From Hemerocallis citrina (Eukaryota > Streptophyta > Magnoliopsida > Asparagales > Asphodelaceae): a stretch of 64,000 nucleotides of DNA. The notes below the pieces were generated by a model. The model searched no databases. It was not told the DNA's origin and saw only the letters and a list, made by a program, of their open reading frames with translations. Of this stretch, positions 20,613-32,464 are shown one piece after another; position 1 is the stretch's first letter, and every line of letters begins with the position of its first letter. Made by a program: the position numbers and the translations under genes. The DNA is taken from assembly GCA_017893485.1 (NCBI GenBank), contig CM030362.1, positions 181,496,175 to 181,560,174 of the forward strand. The letters run 5' to 3'.

Positions 20613-20715
20613 CTTTTCGTTTTGTTGATGTTCTTTCTTTTTCTTTCGGGGTTACCCTACATACTTCTTGTTTGAATTTTGAGGACGAAATTCTTCTTGT
20701 TAGGTAGTTAGGACT
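20613..20715 (+). other. Element D 3' untranslated region and degenerate polypurine tract
   Basis: Contains TTTTGAGGACGAAATTC, a motif that commonly precedes the polypurine tract in plant gypsy elements. The purine tract itself (TTAGGTAGTTAGGACT) is decayed. The 3' LTR starts TGTAACCCCTG at 20716. Confidence 0.6.
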
Positions 20716-21053
20716 TGTAACCCCTGTTTTCCATTTTCTTGTATTTTGGATGTATTTATCTTTTTCCGAGTAATTATTCATATCGTATTCTTCTGTTCCT
20801 TCTGAACTGTATATTTGATCTTCATTCTCAATATTAAATCACCTATTGTTTTGTTGCCTGTGATTTGGTCTTCCTGATTCAATTTGTCTGCCTATTATTT
20901 CATCTGTGGTTGATCGGTTAATTTATTTTATTATTTATTTTTTTGTTCATGGCCTATTATTATTGTTGTTCCTATTTCTTATTGGATCCTATTCATACCC
21001 AACAACCTAAATACCCTAACCCAGTTATCTCCACCTAAACCCTAATTTCATCT

Positions 21054-21107
<54 letters not shown>

Positions 21108-21566
21108 ACTGTTTAAGCCTCCTAATCCAAACCCTAATCACTTTTATAAAAACACTAGCCACTCTACCTCATCCCTACCTTGCATTCCGCTCATCCCCCC
21201 TACTCCCGACCTTCCTCCGATCGCCGGCCCCCTGCCATCGGCCTGCCTTCATCCCGATGCTACCTCCTTGCGTCGTGCAGCCCTGCCTTTAATCTCTTTT
21301 CTCCTCCAGAAGCCAGCAACAATGATAGCACCAGCCAGCAGCAGCGCCAGCTAGCGCCGCCATCCCTGTCCAGCGCACCGCCCCTGTCTGCCGTCGTCCT
21401 CCTCGCAGTACACACACTCAACCCCGACTGCCCTTTCTTGTGTGTTGCGGTTTGATCAAGTTTGGCCGAGTGAGATCTCGACCGTCGGATTTGCTTGATC
21501 ATCATCGTCTTGATCACCATCTTGATCATCGAGATGGCGTCGATCGTGCTCGTCGCCCGGGAATCC

Positions 21567-24500
21567 TGTAACCCCTGTTTTCTCAAATACGTATTTTCTG
21601 TGTATTTTCGGTATTTCGATTTTTGTAAATTATTTTCCCACTTTCAAATTGTTTTTGTTAAAATGTATTGTTGGATCTTCTATTAAAGCTTATTTTTAAT
21701 CAATAACTTTATTTGAAATTACCTTCCAATGATTTTTATATTGTAATACAAATCTATTGTTATTTTTACTTCGATTTCTATTATTATTATTGTTACTGTT
21801 ATTATTATTATTGTTATTATAGTTATTGTATTTTTCTTGGTACTATTATTTATTTGTGTTCTGCATCGCCTTTTTAACCCTTGTAATCTGTTATTTTATT
21901 AATAGAATTCATTTTTGTCTTAAATTCAACTTTGACTCCTGATTTATCCAATTAAATTCTTCTACAGCGATTTTATTGTTCTCCCTATTCAAATTTTGCT
22001 TTTTAATGTCCCCAAAATTTATCTAAGTTTAATTATATTTTTATTGGTTATTCTAATTTACCTAATGGATTTTAACCTAATACCCTTGCCTATTGGATCC
22101 TAAGCATATACCCAATAACCCATTATCCTATAATCTCCTATATATATATATATGTTTATACCTAAACCCTATCCCTATAACCTCCTCTAACCCTAGCCGC
22201 TATACCTTTCTTCTACCCCCCTGTGTGATCTCCTACTCAACCCGACCCATCTCCAAATCCTACTCCCGTCCTCCTTCCAACCCATTCCCCGACCTGCTTC
22301 TGATCCTCCACCCTTCGACTGCTCACCTCCACGACCCAGCAGCCCCTGATGCCACCACATCAGCAGCAAGGCCAGCCCACAGTCCCCTTGCACTGTCTCC
22401 TCCTGAGCGACGCCAGCCGCTCAGCCAACGCTGCCTTCCCATTCCGACGTCAGCCAGTAGCGCAGTCCACCCGTGCTGTGTCCCTCCTTCCGATGACAGA
22501 TAGCAGCAACAGCCTGGGCGACAGTGATGCATGCCCGATGCGTTGTTTCCCTCTCGACAGAAGCAACAATTGTTGTGCAGTGCCCGGCCTTCCCCCCTTG
22601 CGCTGCTCTCCCCCAACGCCGGCCAGGTAGAGACAGCATCGTCTTTGCGCTGCCTTGCCCTGCACCTTCGGCACAGCCACCTCAGCGCGATGCCTCCCTC
22701 CGTCGACGCACAACAATAGGCAGCAGCAGCGTCCCGTCCCTCTCCCTCTCGCTCTCTTTGTATGCACGTGTTGTTTCGCGTGTGAGTTCGGGATTATTGT
22801 GTTCGTGGTTGGTTCGTGATTCGTTCGTTGTTTTGTGTTCGTTGCCCGGAAAACCGTTCCTGTTATTCTCGCTCTTTGCATCGTTTCCGTCGTCGACTAT
22901 AAGGCAAGTAACTTATATAATTTCTATTTGCATATACAAGTACTAAATACCATCTGTAGTGTAGTTGCTTGAAGATCTATTCTCATGAAAACCCTTGTTA
23001 GATCTTGTCTCTATGTGTTGATCTGCCCGTAGTTGTCTCATTACACACACGACATGAAATAACTTAGGAACACTAAATTCTTGATGTATACATGCATGTT
23101 GTTCGTGATTATGAGTTGTCGTAGAATTTTGTATACTTGATGTGTTAGTAGTAGTATTACTTGTTGTAAACTTGTACGACACCCTATACCATGTTGCTTG
23201 GACATCTAGTATACCATATTTCACATTTTACTATGATTTGGATGTGTTACATATAAACTAGTTAATTTTATGCATGAAGAAGATTTCTGTTTTTGTTGTT
23301 ACCTCGTTTTCGTTCAGTATTTTAGACCCCATTAAAGTCAGTATATGAAAATTATTTTTGAATATGAATTATAGAGAATTTTGTCATATTTCCAGAATTT
23401 CTGACAGATCTCAGTTTCGATTTGTGAGTTGCAAGTTATTGCCATTTTACTACAGATGCGTAGAAAATTCCAGATTCAGTTTTAAGTGAATTCTGTAGAG
23501 TCATTTATTTTTATATGGATGTTGAACATAAAATTTGGATCTAATATTTTGTCGAGTATAACTAGACTTGATTGGGATGAACACCTAATTTTTGTGGATT
23601 TAATTGATGACTTTTATAAACTATTCTATGCTTGCAAACAACTACTATACTTCCAGAATTTCCATCCTATTCAGTAAAGAACCTAAATTTCAACCTGAAT
23701 CTATTTACTTTTTATAAAACTTTGTGAATGAAAATTGTAGCCTGCTGTATCTATTTTATCATCCTTTTGACGGATCTTGATTTTGATTTGTATTTTGTAA
23801 TCTATTGCTGTTTTAGTACTGTTGTGTTTATGATTTCAGATTTACAAAATTGCTGTATCTTGCTGTTTTTTGATTTTATTTGACCATACTATCTATGTTG
23901 GAAAATTCTAAAACTTTATTTTTGATACTAGACATACTAGGGAATAACCCAGATTTTTTTTGGATTTAATCAGTAAGTTTTTATGCCATCTTCCTATTTA
24001 TGAATACAAACTTCTGATTTCTAGTTGAACATGTTTTCTGGATACAATTTTGTTTTGAGTCCTGTTTTTGTGAAATACCATATGACTTATATATATTTGC
24101 TAGATTCGACCGAGAGTCTATTTTCCAGATTTTTTGATGGATCCAGGTTTGCATAGTTGTGGCAACAGGAATTCCAGATTTTGTGCAGCACTGTCTTGCT
24201 GTCCTGAACTAGAGTTTTCCTTATCCTAATCTTTTATGAGTTGTCTTTCACCTGTACATGTTTATCTTCCAACCTGAAACTGTCACTTGTTCATACCTTG
24301 TTATTCTTACTCTGTTTTGTGCACGTATAAGCTAGTTTGATAATAATAACAAATAAACAAGCCGGGGTTAAGGAAAAGATCTAGTAGTGGAAAATATAGA
24401 AATGTGTACTGAGAAGAGGACCCGTAGGTTCTATCTGTTACGTGTTTTATGACTACATGATACACGATTCTGTTTACCTGATTACCTGACTACACACTTT

Positions 24501-25397
24501 CCTATAGGAAGGTGTACTCGGAAAAGGACCTGTAGGTTCGACCTATACCTGTACCTGTTTACCTGATCCCTAAGTACACGACCCTATACAGTCCACTACA
24601 AAATCTAAACGCAACTTGTTTGAATGTAGCAACCATGTGGTAAAAATTTGGGATGCATGAAGTGCTACCTAGTTAGGATTAAGTACAAGACCTGTAATAA
24701 CATGATCACTTGCACATTCAGTTACCTGTACATGCTACCTAACACCTGTTACCTGTATACCTGCTTGTATGCTACCTGACAGCTGTTACATATTTACCTA
24801 CTTGCATGATACCTATTATCTGTTACGTGTTATCTGCACCTGTTATCTTATCACATTACTTGATTCTGTTTCCTGATTTAGGTTAGTCATTCCGTTTTGC
24901 TGTTACTCTATATCTGTTTATCTTTTCCTATACTTGTGCCTGCAATTCAAGCGGCCCATAACTTGCATTGACGGACATTTTATTTCTCTTTTCTTTTTCC
25001 TGCAATTTGTTAAATTGCAGACTTTGGTGATCACCTGCCCGATGAAGTAGGTGACCTGAGATTCTAGTTGCTGGAGTTCTTGCTATTATTATTTCATGTT
25101 GCTTATTTTGAATAAATGTACTCTTAGTTGGGTTATTTGTATTGGTCAGTTTGACCCAGAATTTATGACTTGTCCAGATTTAATTTATTTGAGATTATTA
25201 AATTTTGTTTCAAGTAAATCCTGTTGGTGATATTAAATTATTCATACATGCATGGTTGGTTTCTCCTTATTTATTCTCTATTTATTCCTGTGAATTATTG
25301 AAAAGATCCTGACAGCTTATGTATGGTGAAAGCCATTTGCTGGACTTAGTCACATATCCATATTCTGTATCTCCTTTTTGGGAAGCGGGGCATGACA
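21567..25397 (+). mobile_element. Element E: solo LTR related to D (3831 bp)
   Basis: It starts TGTAACCCCTG, ends GCGGGGCATGACA, and is flanked by AATCC on both sides. There is no primer site, gag or second LTR, so it is a solo LTR left by LTR-LTR recombination. From about 22900 onward it matches the D LTR, including AAG/GCAAGTAACT (22901-22910) and the TTAAATTGCAG acceptor at 25020. The U3 and C-rich leader (21600-22880) are unlike D, so it is a sister subfamily. Confidence 0.85.
22904..25020 (+). other. Candidate GC-AG leader intron in E
   Basis: Same donor (ATAAG/GCAAGTAACTT) and acceptor (TTAAATTGCAG/ACTTTGG) as in D, 2117 bp. Conservation of the splice signals in a diverged subfamily supports function. 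Confidence 0.5.
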
Positions 25398-25449
25398 AAT
25401 CCATTCCCGTTATTCTCATTCTTTTGCCGGATTCATCGTCGTCCCTAAG

Positions 25450-27571
25450 GCAAGTAACTTTTATTAATTTTTGTTGTATATACAAGTACTAAATACCGCC
25501 TGTAGTGCCACTTTTATTTCTAGATTCAATCTCATGAAAAACACTTGTTAGATCTTGACTCTATTTGTTGATCCATTCGTAGTCGTCCTTTGTTACACAC
25601 ACGCCATGAATTTAACTTAGATCTGATTAGATTCTAGATGCCTGCATGTATGTTGCTTCGTGATCCATGATGTGTTGTATATTTCATGCATGCTTGATGT
25701 GTTAGGTGTAGTATCTTGTGGTAGACTTGTTAAACACCCATCCATGTTGTTTTGGACATCTAGTACACCATGTTTTGTATTTTGATGCATATGAACTATT
25801 TCATTTAATGCATGAGAAGGACTTTTGTTTTTGCTGTTGTCCCATTTTGTTTCAGTATTTTAGACCCTGTTAAGTTCAGTAAATGAAACTAATTTCTGAA
25901 TATAAATCGTAGATCTCTCTGTCTATTTTTCAGAATTTTTGACATATCTCATTTTTCGATTTGTGAGGTGTGAGTTATTGCCGTTTTACTACAAATGTGT
26001 AGAAAATTCCAAATTCTGTTTTATGTGAATTTTGTATAGTTATTTATTTTAAAACTGATGTTAAAGATAAAATCTGGATCTAATTTTTTTTGGGCATTAC
26101 TAGACTTGATTGAGATTAACCCCAAATTTTTGTAGATTTAATTGATGACATTTATAAACTATTCTATGCTTGTGAACAAACTATTATATTTTCACAACTA
26201 CACGTTGTTTAGTAAATAACCATGTTTTCAACCTGATTCTAGTTGTTGTAGGTAAAAACTTTGTAAATGTAAAATATATCCTGTTGTATCTATTGTACAA
26301 CCCTTTTTACGAATTTGGATTTCGAGTTATACTTTGTAATCTATTGCTATTTTGGTACTGCTGTGTCTAAAGTTCCAAATTTACAAACTTGCTGTATCTT
26401 GCTGTTTTCTGATTTTATTTGACTATACTATCTGAATTGGAATATTATGAAATTTTATTTGCAGATACTAGACATACTATGGAATACCTCAGATTTTTCT
26501 TGGATTTAATCAGTAAGTTTTCATGCCATTTTCATACTTATGAATGCAACTCTGTGATTTCTGGCTGAACATGATTTCTGTATATAATTCTGTTTTGAGC
26601 CCTGTTTCTGTGGTTATTATATGACTTATATAAATGTGCTGGATTTGGACGAGAGTCTATTTTCTAGATTTTCTAACGGATCTAAGTTTGCATTCTTATG
26701 GCAACGGGAATCTTGGTTTTGGTGCAGTACTGTCTTGCTGCCCAGAACTGAAAGTTTCGTTGTCCTAGTCTATTATGAGTTGTCTGTCACCTGTGTATTT
26801 CTTCTACCCAACCTGAGTTGTTCCTTGGTACTTGGCATATTTTCTCACCCTGTTTCTGTACTTATATGCCTGCTTTAATAATAATGACACATAATCTAGC
26901 CGGGGTTAAGGGAAATATCTAGTAGTGAAAAATATAGAAATGTGTACTTGGAAGGGGGTCGTGTACCCACCTGTTACGTGTTTCATGATTACATGATACA
27001 TGATTCTATTTACCTAATTAGCTGGCTACACACTTCCCTATAGGAAGGTGTACCCAGAAGGGGACCCGTAGGTCCTACCTATACCTGTACTTGTACCTGT
27101 TTACCTGATATCCGAGTACACGACCCTATACAGTCCACTATGAAATCTAAAATGCAACTTGTTTGAATGTAGCAACCATGTGGTAAAATTTGGGACACAT
27201 GAAGTGATACCTAGTTAGGATTAAGTACAAGATCTGTAATAACATGATCACTTACACATTTCTTTTACCTGTACATGCTACCTGACACCTGTTACTTGTA
27301 TACATGCTTGCATGCTACTTGACACCTGTTACATGTTACCTTCACCCTGTCACCTCATCATATTATTTGAATCTCCTTCTGATTTATGTTAGTCATTTTG
27401 TTTTGCTATTACATCCATTCCATGCTTATTCTGTACTTGTTTCCACTGTTACTCTATACTTGTCTTTCTGTTTTCTTTTGTAATTGTTGCCTGCACTACA
27501 AGCAGCCCGTAACTTATATTGACGTGCGTTTTGTTTCTTATTCCTCTTCCTGCAATTTGTTAAAATTGCAG
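25450..27571 (+). other. Candidate GC-AG leader intron in the D 3' LTR
   Basis: Donor CTAAG/GCAAGTAACTT and acceptor AAAATTGCAG/ACTTTGG, 2122 bp. It is the partner of the 5' LTR intron. Confidence 0.5.
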
Positions 27572-28387
27572 ACTTTGGTGACTAGCTGTCCGATAGAGTA
27601 GGTGACAAACATTCTAGTTGGCTAGAGTTCTTACTACAACTTATTTCCTGCTGTTTTGAATAAATGTAATTGTTACGTGGATTATTTTGTATTGGGCAGT
27701 TTGACCCAGAATTTATAACTCTTATTCCAGATCTGGTTTATCTGAAATTTATTTATTTTGTTTCAAGCAAATTCTGTTGGTTATATTAATTTATTCATGC
27801 ATGCGTGGTTGATTATTTCCTGCTTATTCTTTGTTTATTCCTGTGAAATGTTGAAAAGATCCTTACAGCTTATGAATGGTGAAAGACATTCGCTGGACTT
27901 ACTCACGTATCAGTATTCTGTATTGCTTCTTGGAAAGCGGGGCATAACAATCACATTGAAAAAATTTAGGGATTAAAATACATAAAATTTTACGTGTAAT
28001 GCAAGCATAAAAATAAATATTAAAATACGAAATAGATTTGAGTAACGTGGAAATGTTTATAAATAATCAGAATATAACATACGAAAAATATTTATTTTGA
28101 TAATGTACGGATATTTCACGTAACGGAAAATGTATGTAATTGACATGTGTATTGAAAGCACGTACAACGTACGTAAACCACAAAAATTAAAATAAATATT
28201 TGAGCTAGCTAAAAATAGGATTGAAATGAGTTTTGAGTAAACGGAAAATATATAAATAATCAGAATATAAGATACGTATGACATTTATATAAAAATACGT
28301 TACGAATTTTAATCGTAACTGTACAAAATACACGTGCATAACACATGAGGGCAAAAATGTCATTACTCAATTTTGCGGGGTGTTACA

Positions 28388-29885
28388 ATAAAATTTCATA
28401 TTTTTAAATGAGGTTTTTTAGTTTTAAATGAACTAAAATCCCAGAATTTAATAGTAGAGTTTCAGATATGAAAAGAAATGTTATAAGTTGAGATGATAAT
28501 ATTTTGGTGATTTTAAATTTGTTTCTATAAATGAAATTAAACAATTATTGAAGTTGTTGTTCATTTATTTGAGGACAAGAATTTATAGTGATCTATTTTT
28601 TTATGAAAATTTATATTTGATGGGATTAATTAAAATGGGGTATTGATGCATTAACTTGAGATTAATGAAACTATGTGAGAACTTGTATATGTCTAAAAAT
28701 GAGTAAAAGAAGGAAAGAATAATGAATGAATTAAGTTGTGGATAATTTGAGAAATTAGGGTTATTGGAAAGAACCCTAGAGATGGATTGTGAATGTGAGA
28801 GCTCTAGAGGCTGAGTAGGACTATAGTCATCGGCAGTTGAAATTATTTGATTTTGGAAATTAGCCGGTGTCAGCTGGTGTTCTCATTGGTTGAGTTAAGT
28901 CCAGTAGGGTGAGCTCGCTCTAGGTGGCAGTGGTTGTCTATATTTGAACTTAAGGATATGCACTAGTTGGAGATGTGATGAAGTAAGAGAAAACATGAGT
29001 AGGGGCCTCTATATGATCTGCGATGTAAGATGATTCCCGGAATTATCGAGATGTGAGTGAAAGTGTCTCCAGATCATCTGCGATGTGGGATTGACCTCCG
29101 GAATTATCAGGATCAAGACTATGCTCATAGGATGTTTATGTGATGAGGTGCCATAATGACTCGCGGTATGGGATATTCTCGAAGATTCCTAGGTGTGAGT
29201 GAAATAGTTTTCGGAATTATCTATGGATAGAGATAGATCTCTGAAATTACCGGGGCGTGGGCCAGATACTCACAGAATGTATAAATCTTAAGTTAATCGT
29301 CAGGATAAGTTTTGCATAACGAGAGATTAAACCCTATAATGAGGTGAACGCTAAGGGCTTTCCTTCACTCCTATGTTGTTTGGGCAGTATAGTATCCAAA
29401 CAAGTGTGAATTAGTGAGCATTGTGTGCATTTATGTTTCCTTTGACATTGTTTTATGTATTTTTCTTTTGTTTTGATAACACACTTATTCTTTAGTTTAG
29501 CTTCACTCATTGATCTATGAATCTTTCCATTATTGTGTTATTTTGTGCAACAAGTTTGTGGTTAAGAGACTTTGGAGGATCACTGCTTTAATCAGCATTG
29601 CGTCAGTTATATGTGACTGACGTGCCCACAGTTTTAACAGTTTTGCAGGATTTGAAAGTAAGTGGCTTGAACAAGAGTTAAGGCTTGGATTTATGTGATG
29701 ACTGGAGTTTAAATATGGGAACAAGTTGTATTAATTGTGTATTTATTTCCGATGTGCTTTGTAATGAGAACTGATGTAATGAAAGTTTTTGTTTTCCTAT
29801 ATTATTGTGCTGTGTTTAAGTTACATTGAAGCAAATACTCTAGATTTTGTCTCGCATTTTCTATATTGAAATTCGGGGCGCGACA
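28388..29885 (+). mobile_element. Element F 5' LTR, 3' portion only
   Basis: It aligns with 41527-41758 plus 56783-58049 of the 3' LTR and ends GGGGCGCGACA, with the primer site five bases on. It includes short repeats built on GGAATTATC and ATCTGCGATGTG (29010-29280). The first half of the LTR is missing; it should lie left of G but is not in the window. Confidence 0.85.
29601..29648 (+). other. Inverted repeat plus 3' splice-like site, F 5' LTR
   Basis: CGTCAGT (29601-29607) and ACTGACG (29616-29622) are perfect inverted arms around 8 bases. TGCCCACAG and TTTTGCAG/GA follow, with AG at 29647-29648. CTGAC in the second arm fits the branch-point consensus about 28 bases before the AG. The same module occurs in the F 3' LTR, A, B, C and G. 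Confidence 0.65.
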
Positions 29886-29890
29886 CAAAA

Positions 29891-29902
29891 TGGTATCATA
29901 GC
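29891..29902 (+). other. Element F primer-binding site (tRNA-iMet)
   Basis: TGGTATCATAGC, one mismatch to the initiator tRNA-Met complement, five bases after the LTR end. Confidence 0.85.
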
Positions 29903-30086
29903 ACACTTCAATAAGTAATATTAAACATGGTATGGGGAATGAACCTTGGTGGAAATTAGAGTGTGAGTACCTAGGTGGACATTAGAATTGTGGGTATTAG
30001 TCTTGGAAGCATGAATGTGTAGTTGATTGAGCTTGCATTTATGTTACTTTAATTCTATACTGATGATCTTTTCCTTTTTCTGAAGG

Positions 30087-30574
30087 ATGACAGATAATCA
30101 AGATCCTGTAGGAAATGTGGAAGAAGATGATTTCTTCGAGGACCCTTTAGAGGATTCTGAGGGAGATCCGGAAGAGGAGTCTGAATAAGGGCCAAAAGAA
30201 TAGGAGGAACCGCAGGAATCCCGGGAGATCATTCTCCTAAGGAAACTTTGGGAGAATATTCAGATGGATCACCTGAACTAACTAAGAAGGATCATGTAAC
30301 CGCGTCACTTCGACGTGAGATGTATGTTTATCAGTGGCAAGCTACCCATCTGGAGGGGCATCATGAGGAGAATAAACGGTGTATAGCATCTATGAAAGGG
30401 AGAATAGAAGATTTCGAAGAAGCTCAACGTGCAGCAGATCGACATTTCACCAAGTTGGACGAATATACTATGTATGGAAAGAATGATTTTAGACGGCACT
30501 GCGACGAGTTGGAGATAGAGCTTAAGGAACTTCGAGAGGAACTCAGAGAGGCCAAGAGGCGCCCTCATATTTGA
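30087..30574 (+). pseudogene. Element F pre-gag ORF: acidic plus coiled-coil protein
   Basis: A separate coding segment lies between the primer site and gag. From the ATG at 30087 it encodes a very acidic N-terminus (MTDNQDPVGNVEEDDFFEDP), then after two stops and one frameshift an open stretch (30248-30574) rich in E, K, R and L heptads, including YVYQWQATHLEGHHEENKRC and ELEIELKELREELREAKRR. This predicts a coiled coil and ends at a TGA at 30572. It is followed by about 220 bp of non-coding DNA with a splice-like TGTTTTGTAG before the gag ATG. Extra ORFs upstream of gag are known in Ogre/Tat elements; I do not know this one as standard in chromoviruses. Function unknown. Confidence 0.65.
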
Positions 30575-30796
30575 TTGCTATTATGCTTGTTTTTATCTTC
30601 TAGACTTTAATGAAATAAAACTGTTTAGCTATTTTCATTGATGTATGAACTATTTTGAATAAATTGGTCTATTTGTTACTATTTTGGTGTGTGAATTTTT
30701 GGCAGATGAATAAAATTTTATATTTTAAGCAATTGATGTGGATTTTTATGATGTATTGTTTTATCTAACCAAATGTTGTGTTTTGTAGACTCAGAA
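30575..30796 (+). other. Spacer between pre-gag ORF and gag in F
   Basis: T-rich non-coding DNA ending GTTGTGTTTTGTAG/ACTCAGAA, which resembles an acceptor site eight bases before the gag ATG. It may be the 3' part of a leader intron that lets gag be translated from a spliced mRNA. Confidence 0.4.
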
Positions 30797-31847
30797 ATGG
30801 CGGGTCCAAGAACCAGAAATGGTAACAACGATGAGGGAATAGATGGAGCCAATGGGGGCAGGCTCGATTTATAGACTGAGATCGCCAGGGTTTATCAGAC
30901 CCTGAATGCCTTCATGACGGTTGGTGTGGGCCGGAACAACGGAGCAGGACCTGCAACTCCAAATTCGGATCTCATCAAACAGGTGGAGTCTTTCAAGCGG
31001 ATGAAGCTACTGATATTCAAAGGGTAAGCTGATCCTAATGCGGTAGATGACTGGATCAAATAAATGGAAACAGTCTTTGAAGTTTTGGAGACCCCTGCAG
31101 CCAGCAAGGTGAATTTGGCCACAATACAGTTGGAGAAGGACGCCGGTGTGTGGTGGCAGTCCATGAAAGAACCTTTCCTGAGGAGCCCGTGACTTGGGAA
31201 GCTTTCTTGGAAGAGTTCAGGGATCATTACTTTTCTATGGACATACAAGAGAAGAAGGCCATGGAGTTCATGCGACTGTAGCCGGGCGTCATGTCTGTGA
31301 GGGAGTATGAAACCAAATTCATGCAATTGTCGAGGTATGCTCTTGAGCTAATTATGGATGAGGCAAGGAAGTTTGAGCACGGCTTGAGGCCAAACTTGAG
31401 ATCCTGAATGATACCGTTAGGGATCAAGAGGTTTGACAAGCTTGTCAAAAGAGCAGCTATGATGGAGACAGACATAGAGTAGTTTCAGCTTAAGAAAGAA
31501 ACCTGGAACAAGAATAAGAGATCGGCAGCGGCTAATCAGAGGGAAGGAAGTTCCCAGAGAAGAATGGCGGATTCAATGAGCCAGCAAAGGAGTAGCGCCA
31601 GCTCAAGGAGTAACTTCTTACAACTGTGGAGAGTCGAGCCACTACAAATCAATGTGTCCTAAGCTAGCAAGGACTCAGACTTTCTTTCAATGCGTCAAAG
31701 AGGGGCACATTCGGCCGAACTGTCCACGGCTAAAGCAAGGTGGTGCAAGTGGGAACCAATCGTGGAAGAAGGAGAAGCATTAGATGCAAGAGTGAGTTTT
31801 TTCATTGACATAGGAAGATGCAGAGAACTCTGAAGATGTGATCACCG
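30797..31847 (+). pseudogene. Element F gag (disrupted)
   Basis: It starts at the ATG at 30797 (MAGPRTRNGNN). The gag domain is recognisable from VESFKRMKLLIFKG, AVDDWIK, FEVLETP and AGVWWQSMKE, interrupted by stops (such as 30872 and 31027) and a frameshift near 31185. Two zinc knuckles are present near 31630 and 31690 (NCGESSHYKSMC and QCVKEGHIRPNC), but in both the first cysteine is lost (Ser and Phe), which would abolish zinc binding. The gag frame ends in VITG at 31847, where the candidate intron begins; unspliced it terminates at TAG 31862. Confidence 0.8.
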
Positions 31848-31935
31848 GTATGCAAGAATTTTAGTAATAGTTGAAGTGTATTAAATAAATGAGAATAATG
31901 TGAAGTATTGAGTATTATGATTCTTCATGTAACAG
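31848..31935 (+). other. Candidate phase-1 intron between F gag and protease
   Basis: Donor CACCG/GTATGCAAG and acceptor TTCTTCATGTAACAG/GA bound 88 bp, within the range of the shortest plant introns. Joining gives VITG-HSLINGIR, with gag continuing into protease in one frame. The position (just after the conserved VI[T/A]G) and phase equal those in element D. Confidence 0.55.
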
Positions 31936-32464
31936 GACATAGTTTGATTAATGGAATAAGAACCGAAGTTTTGTTTGATACTGGGTCGTCGCATACATTT
32001 GTGTCTCCCATATTTGTGGAAGTGTTAGGTGTTGAACCTAAGATTTTTCCTAGAAGAGTTTTGTCAGTAGCTATGCCTTCGGAAAAGATGTTGACTACTA
32101 ATCGATATTAAGCGGGTTGTGATATCGAGATCGGAGGAAGGCTTTTGGGGATCACCTCATAGAGCTGGAAGTTTTGGATGTTGATGTGACTGTTGGCATA
32201 GATTGGATGAATTCTATGATGCTACTATTGAGTGCAAGAATAAGGAGGTAGTGGTGAATGCACCAGGAGGACCCGCGGTGACTTTTCAAGGGAAGAAAGG
32301 AAGTACGAAAGTGGTGGCTGTCATATCGAAGATGAAGATTCCAGAGGAAGTCATGGTGATTCCAGTAGCCGAGATTTTTCAACAGTGTTCTTGGATGATC
32401 TACTGGGATTACCTCAACATCGTGATTTTGAGTTCTGCATCTTTTAGCCGGGTAGTGCTTCGAT
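31936..32464 (+). pseudogene. Element F protease domain (disrupted)
   Basis: The aspartic protease active site LFDTGSSHTFVSP is intact near 31974-32012, in an open stretch to the stop at 32109. Later blocks (GCDIEIGG, LDVDVTVGIDWM-like sequence near 32180-32210) are in shifted frames with stops. The RT-leading spacer (FLDDLLGLPQHRDFEF-like sequence near 32389-32440) follows in another frame. Confidence 0.75.

Larger units (their letters stand above)
12424..27949 (+). mobile_element. Element D: Ty3/gypsy chromovirus (Tekay-like)
   Basis: A complete but decayed LTR retrotransposon with a target duplication ATCAC (12419-12423 and 27950-27954) inside the LTR of G. LTRs are 12424-15769 and 20716-27949, the latter carrying solo LTR E. 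Order is LTR, primer site, gag, protease, RT, RNase H, integrase, chromodomain-like tail, LTR. The outer termini have lost their canonical bases (TA instead of TG at 12424; ATAACA instead of ATGACA at 27949), while the inner termini keep them. Many nonsense codons and frameshifts make it non-autonomous. Gene order and the integrase tail place it among chromoviruses; the Tekay label is from memory of family motifs. Confidence 0.9.
20716..27949 (+). mobile_element. Element D 3' LTR, split by solo LTR E
   Basis: LTR sequence occupies 20716-21566 and 25403-27949, about 3.4 kb, and aligns with the 5' LTR. The interruption carries the AATCC duplication (21562-21566 and 25398-25402). The TATA position has expanded into a TA microsatellite (21055-21103), and the candidate GC-AG leader intron (25450-27571) is conserved. 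Confidence 0.85.
9346..28387 (-). mobile_element. Element G 5' LTR, split by element D
   Basis: The LTR occupies 9346-12423 and 27955-28387 (about 3.5 kb), interrupted by the D insertion with its ATCAC duplication. It starts TGCAACACCCCG on the + strand and ends GGGGTGTTACA at 28387. Immediately beyond lies ATAAA (28388-28392) inside an F LTR. The F 3' LTR has the uninterrupted sequence at 41527, which indicates that G inserted into F's 5' LTR. The flank on the far side of G is missing, so the insertion cannot be closed. Confidence 0.85.

Noticed and set aside
22093..22946. Overlapping Pro/Ser/Arg-rich frames on both strands in E
   Set aside because: They lie in the C-rich leader of a solo LTR, have no domain, and several frames are open at once because of base composition.
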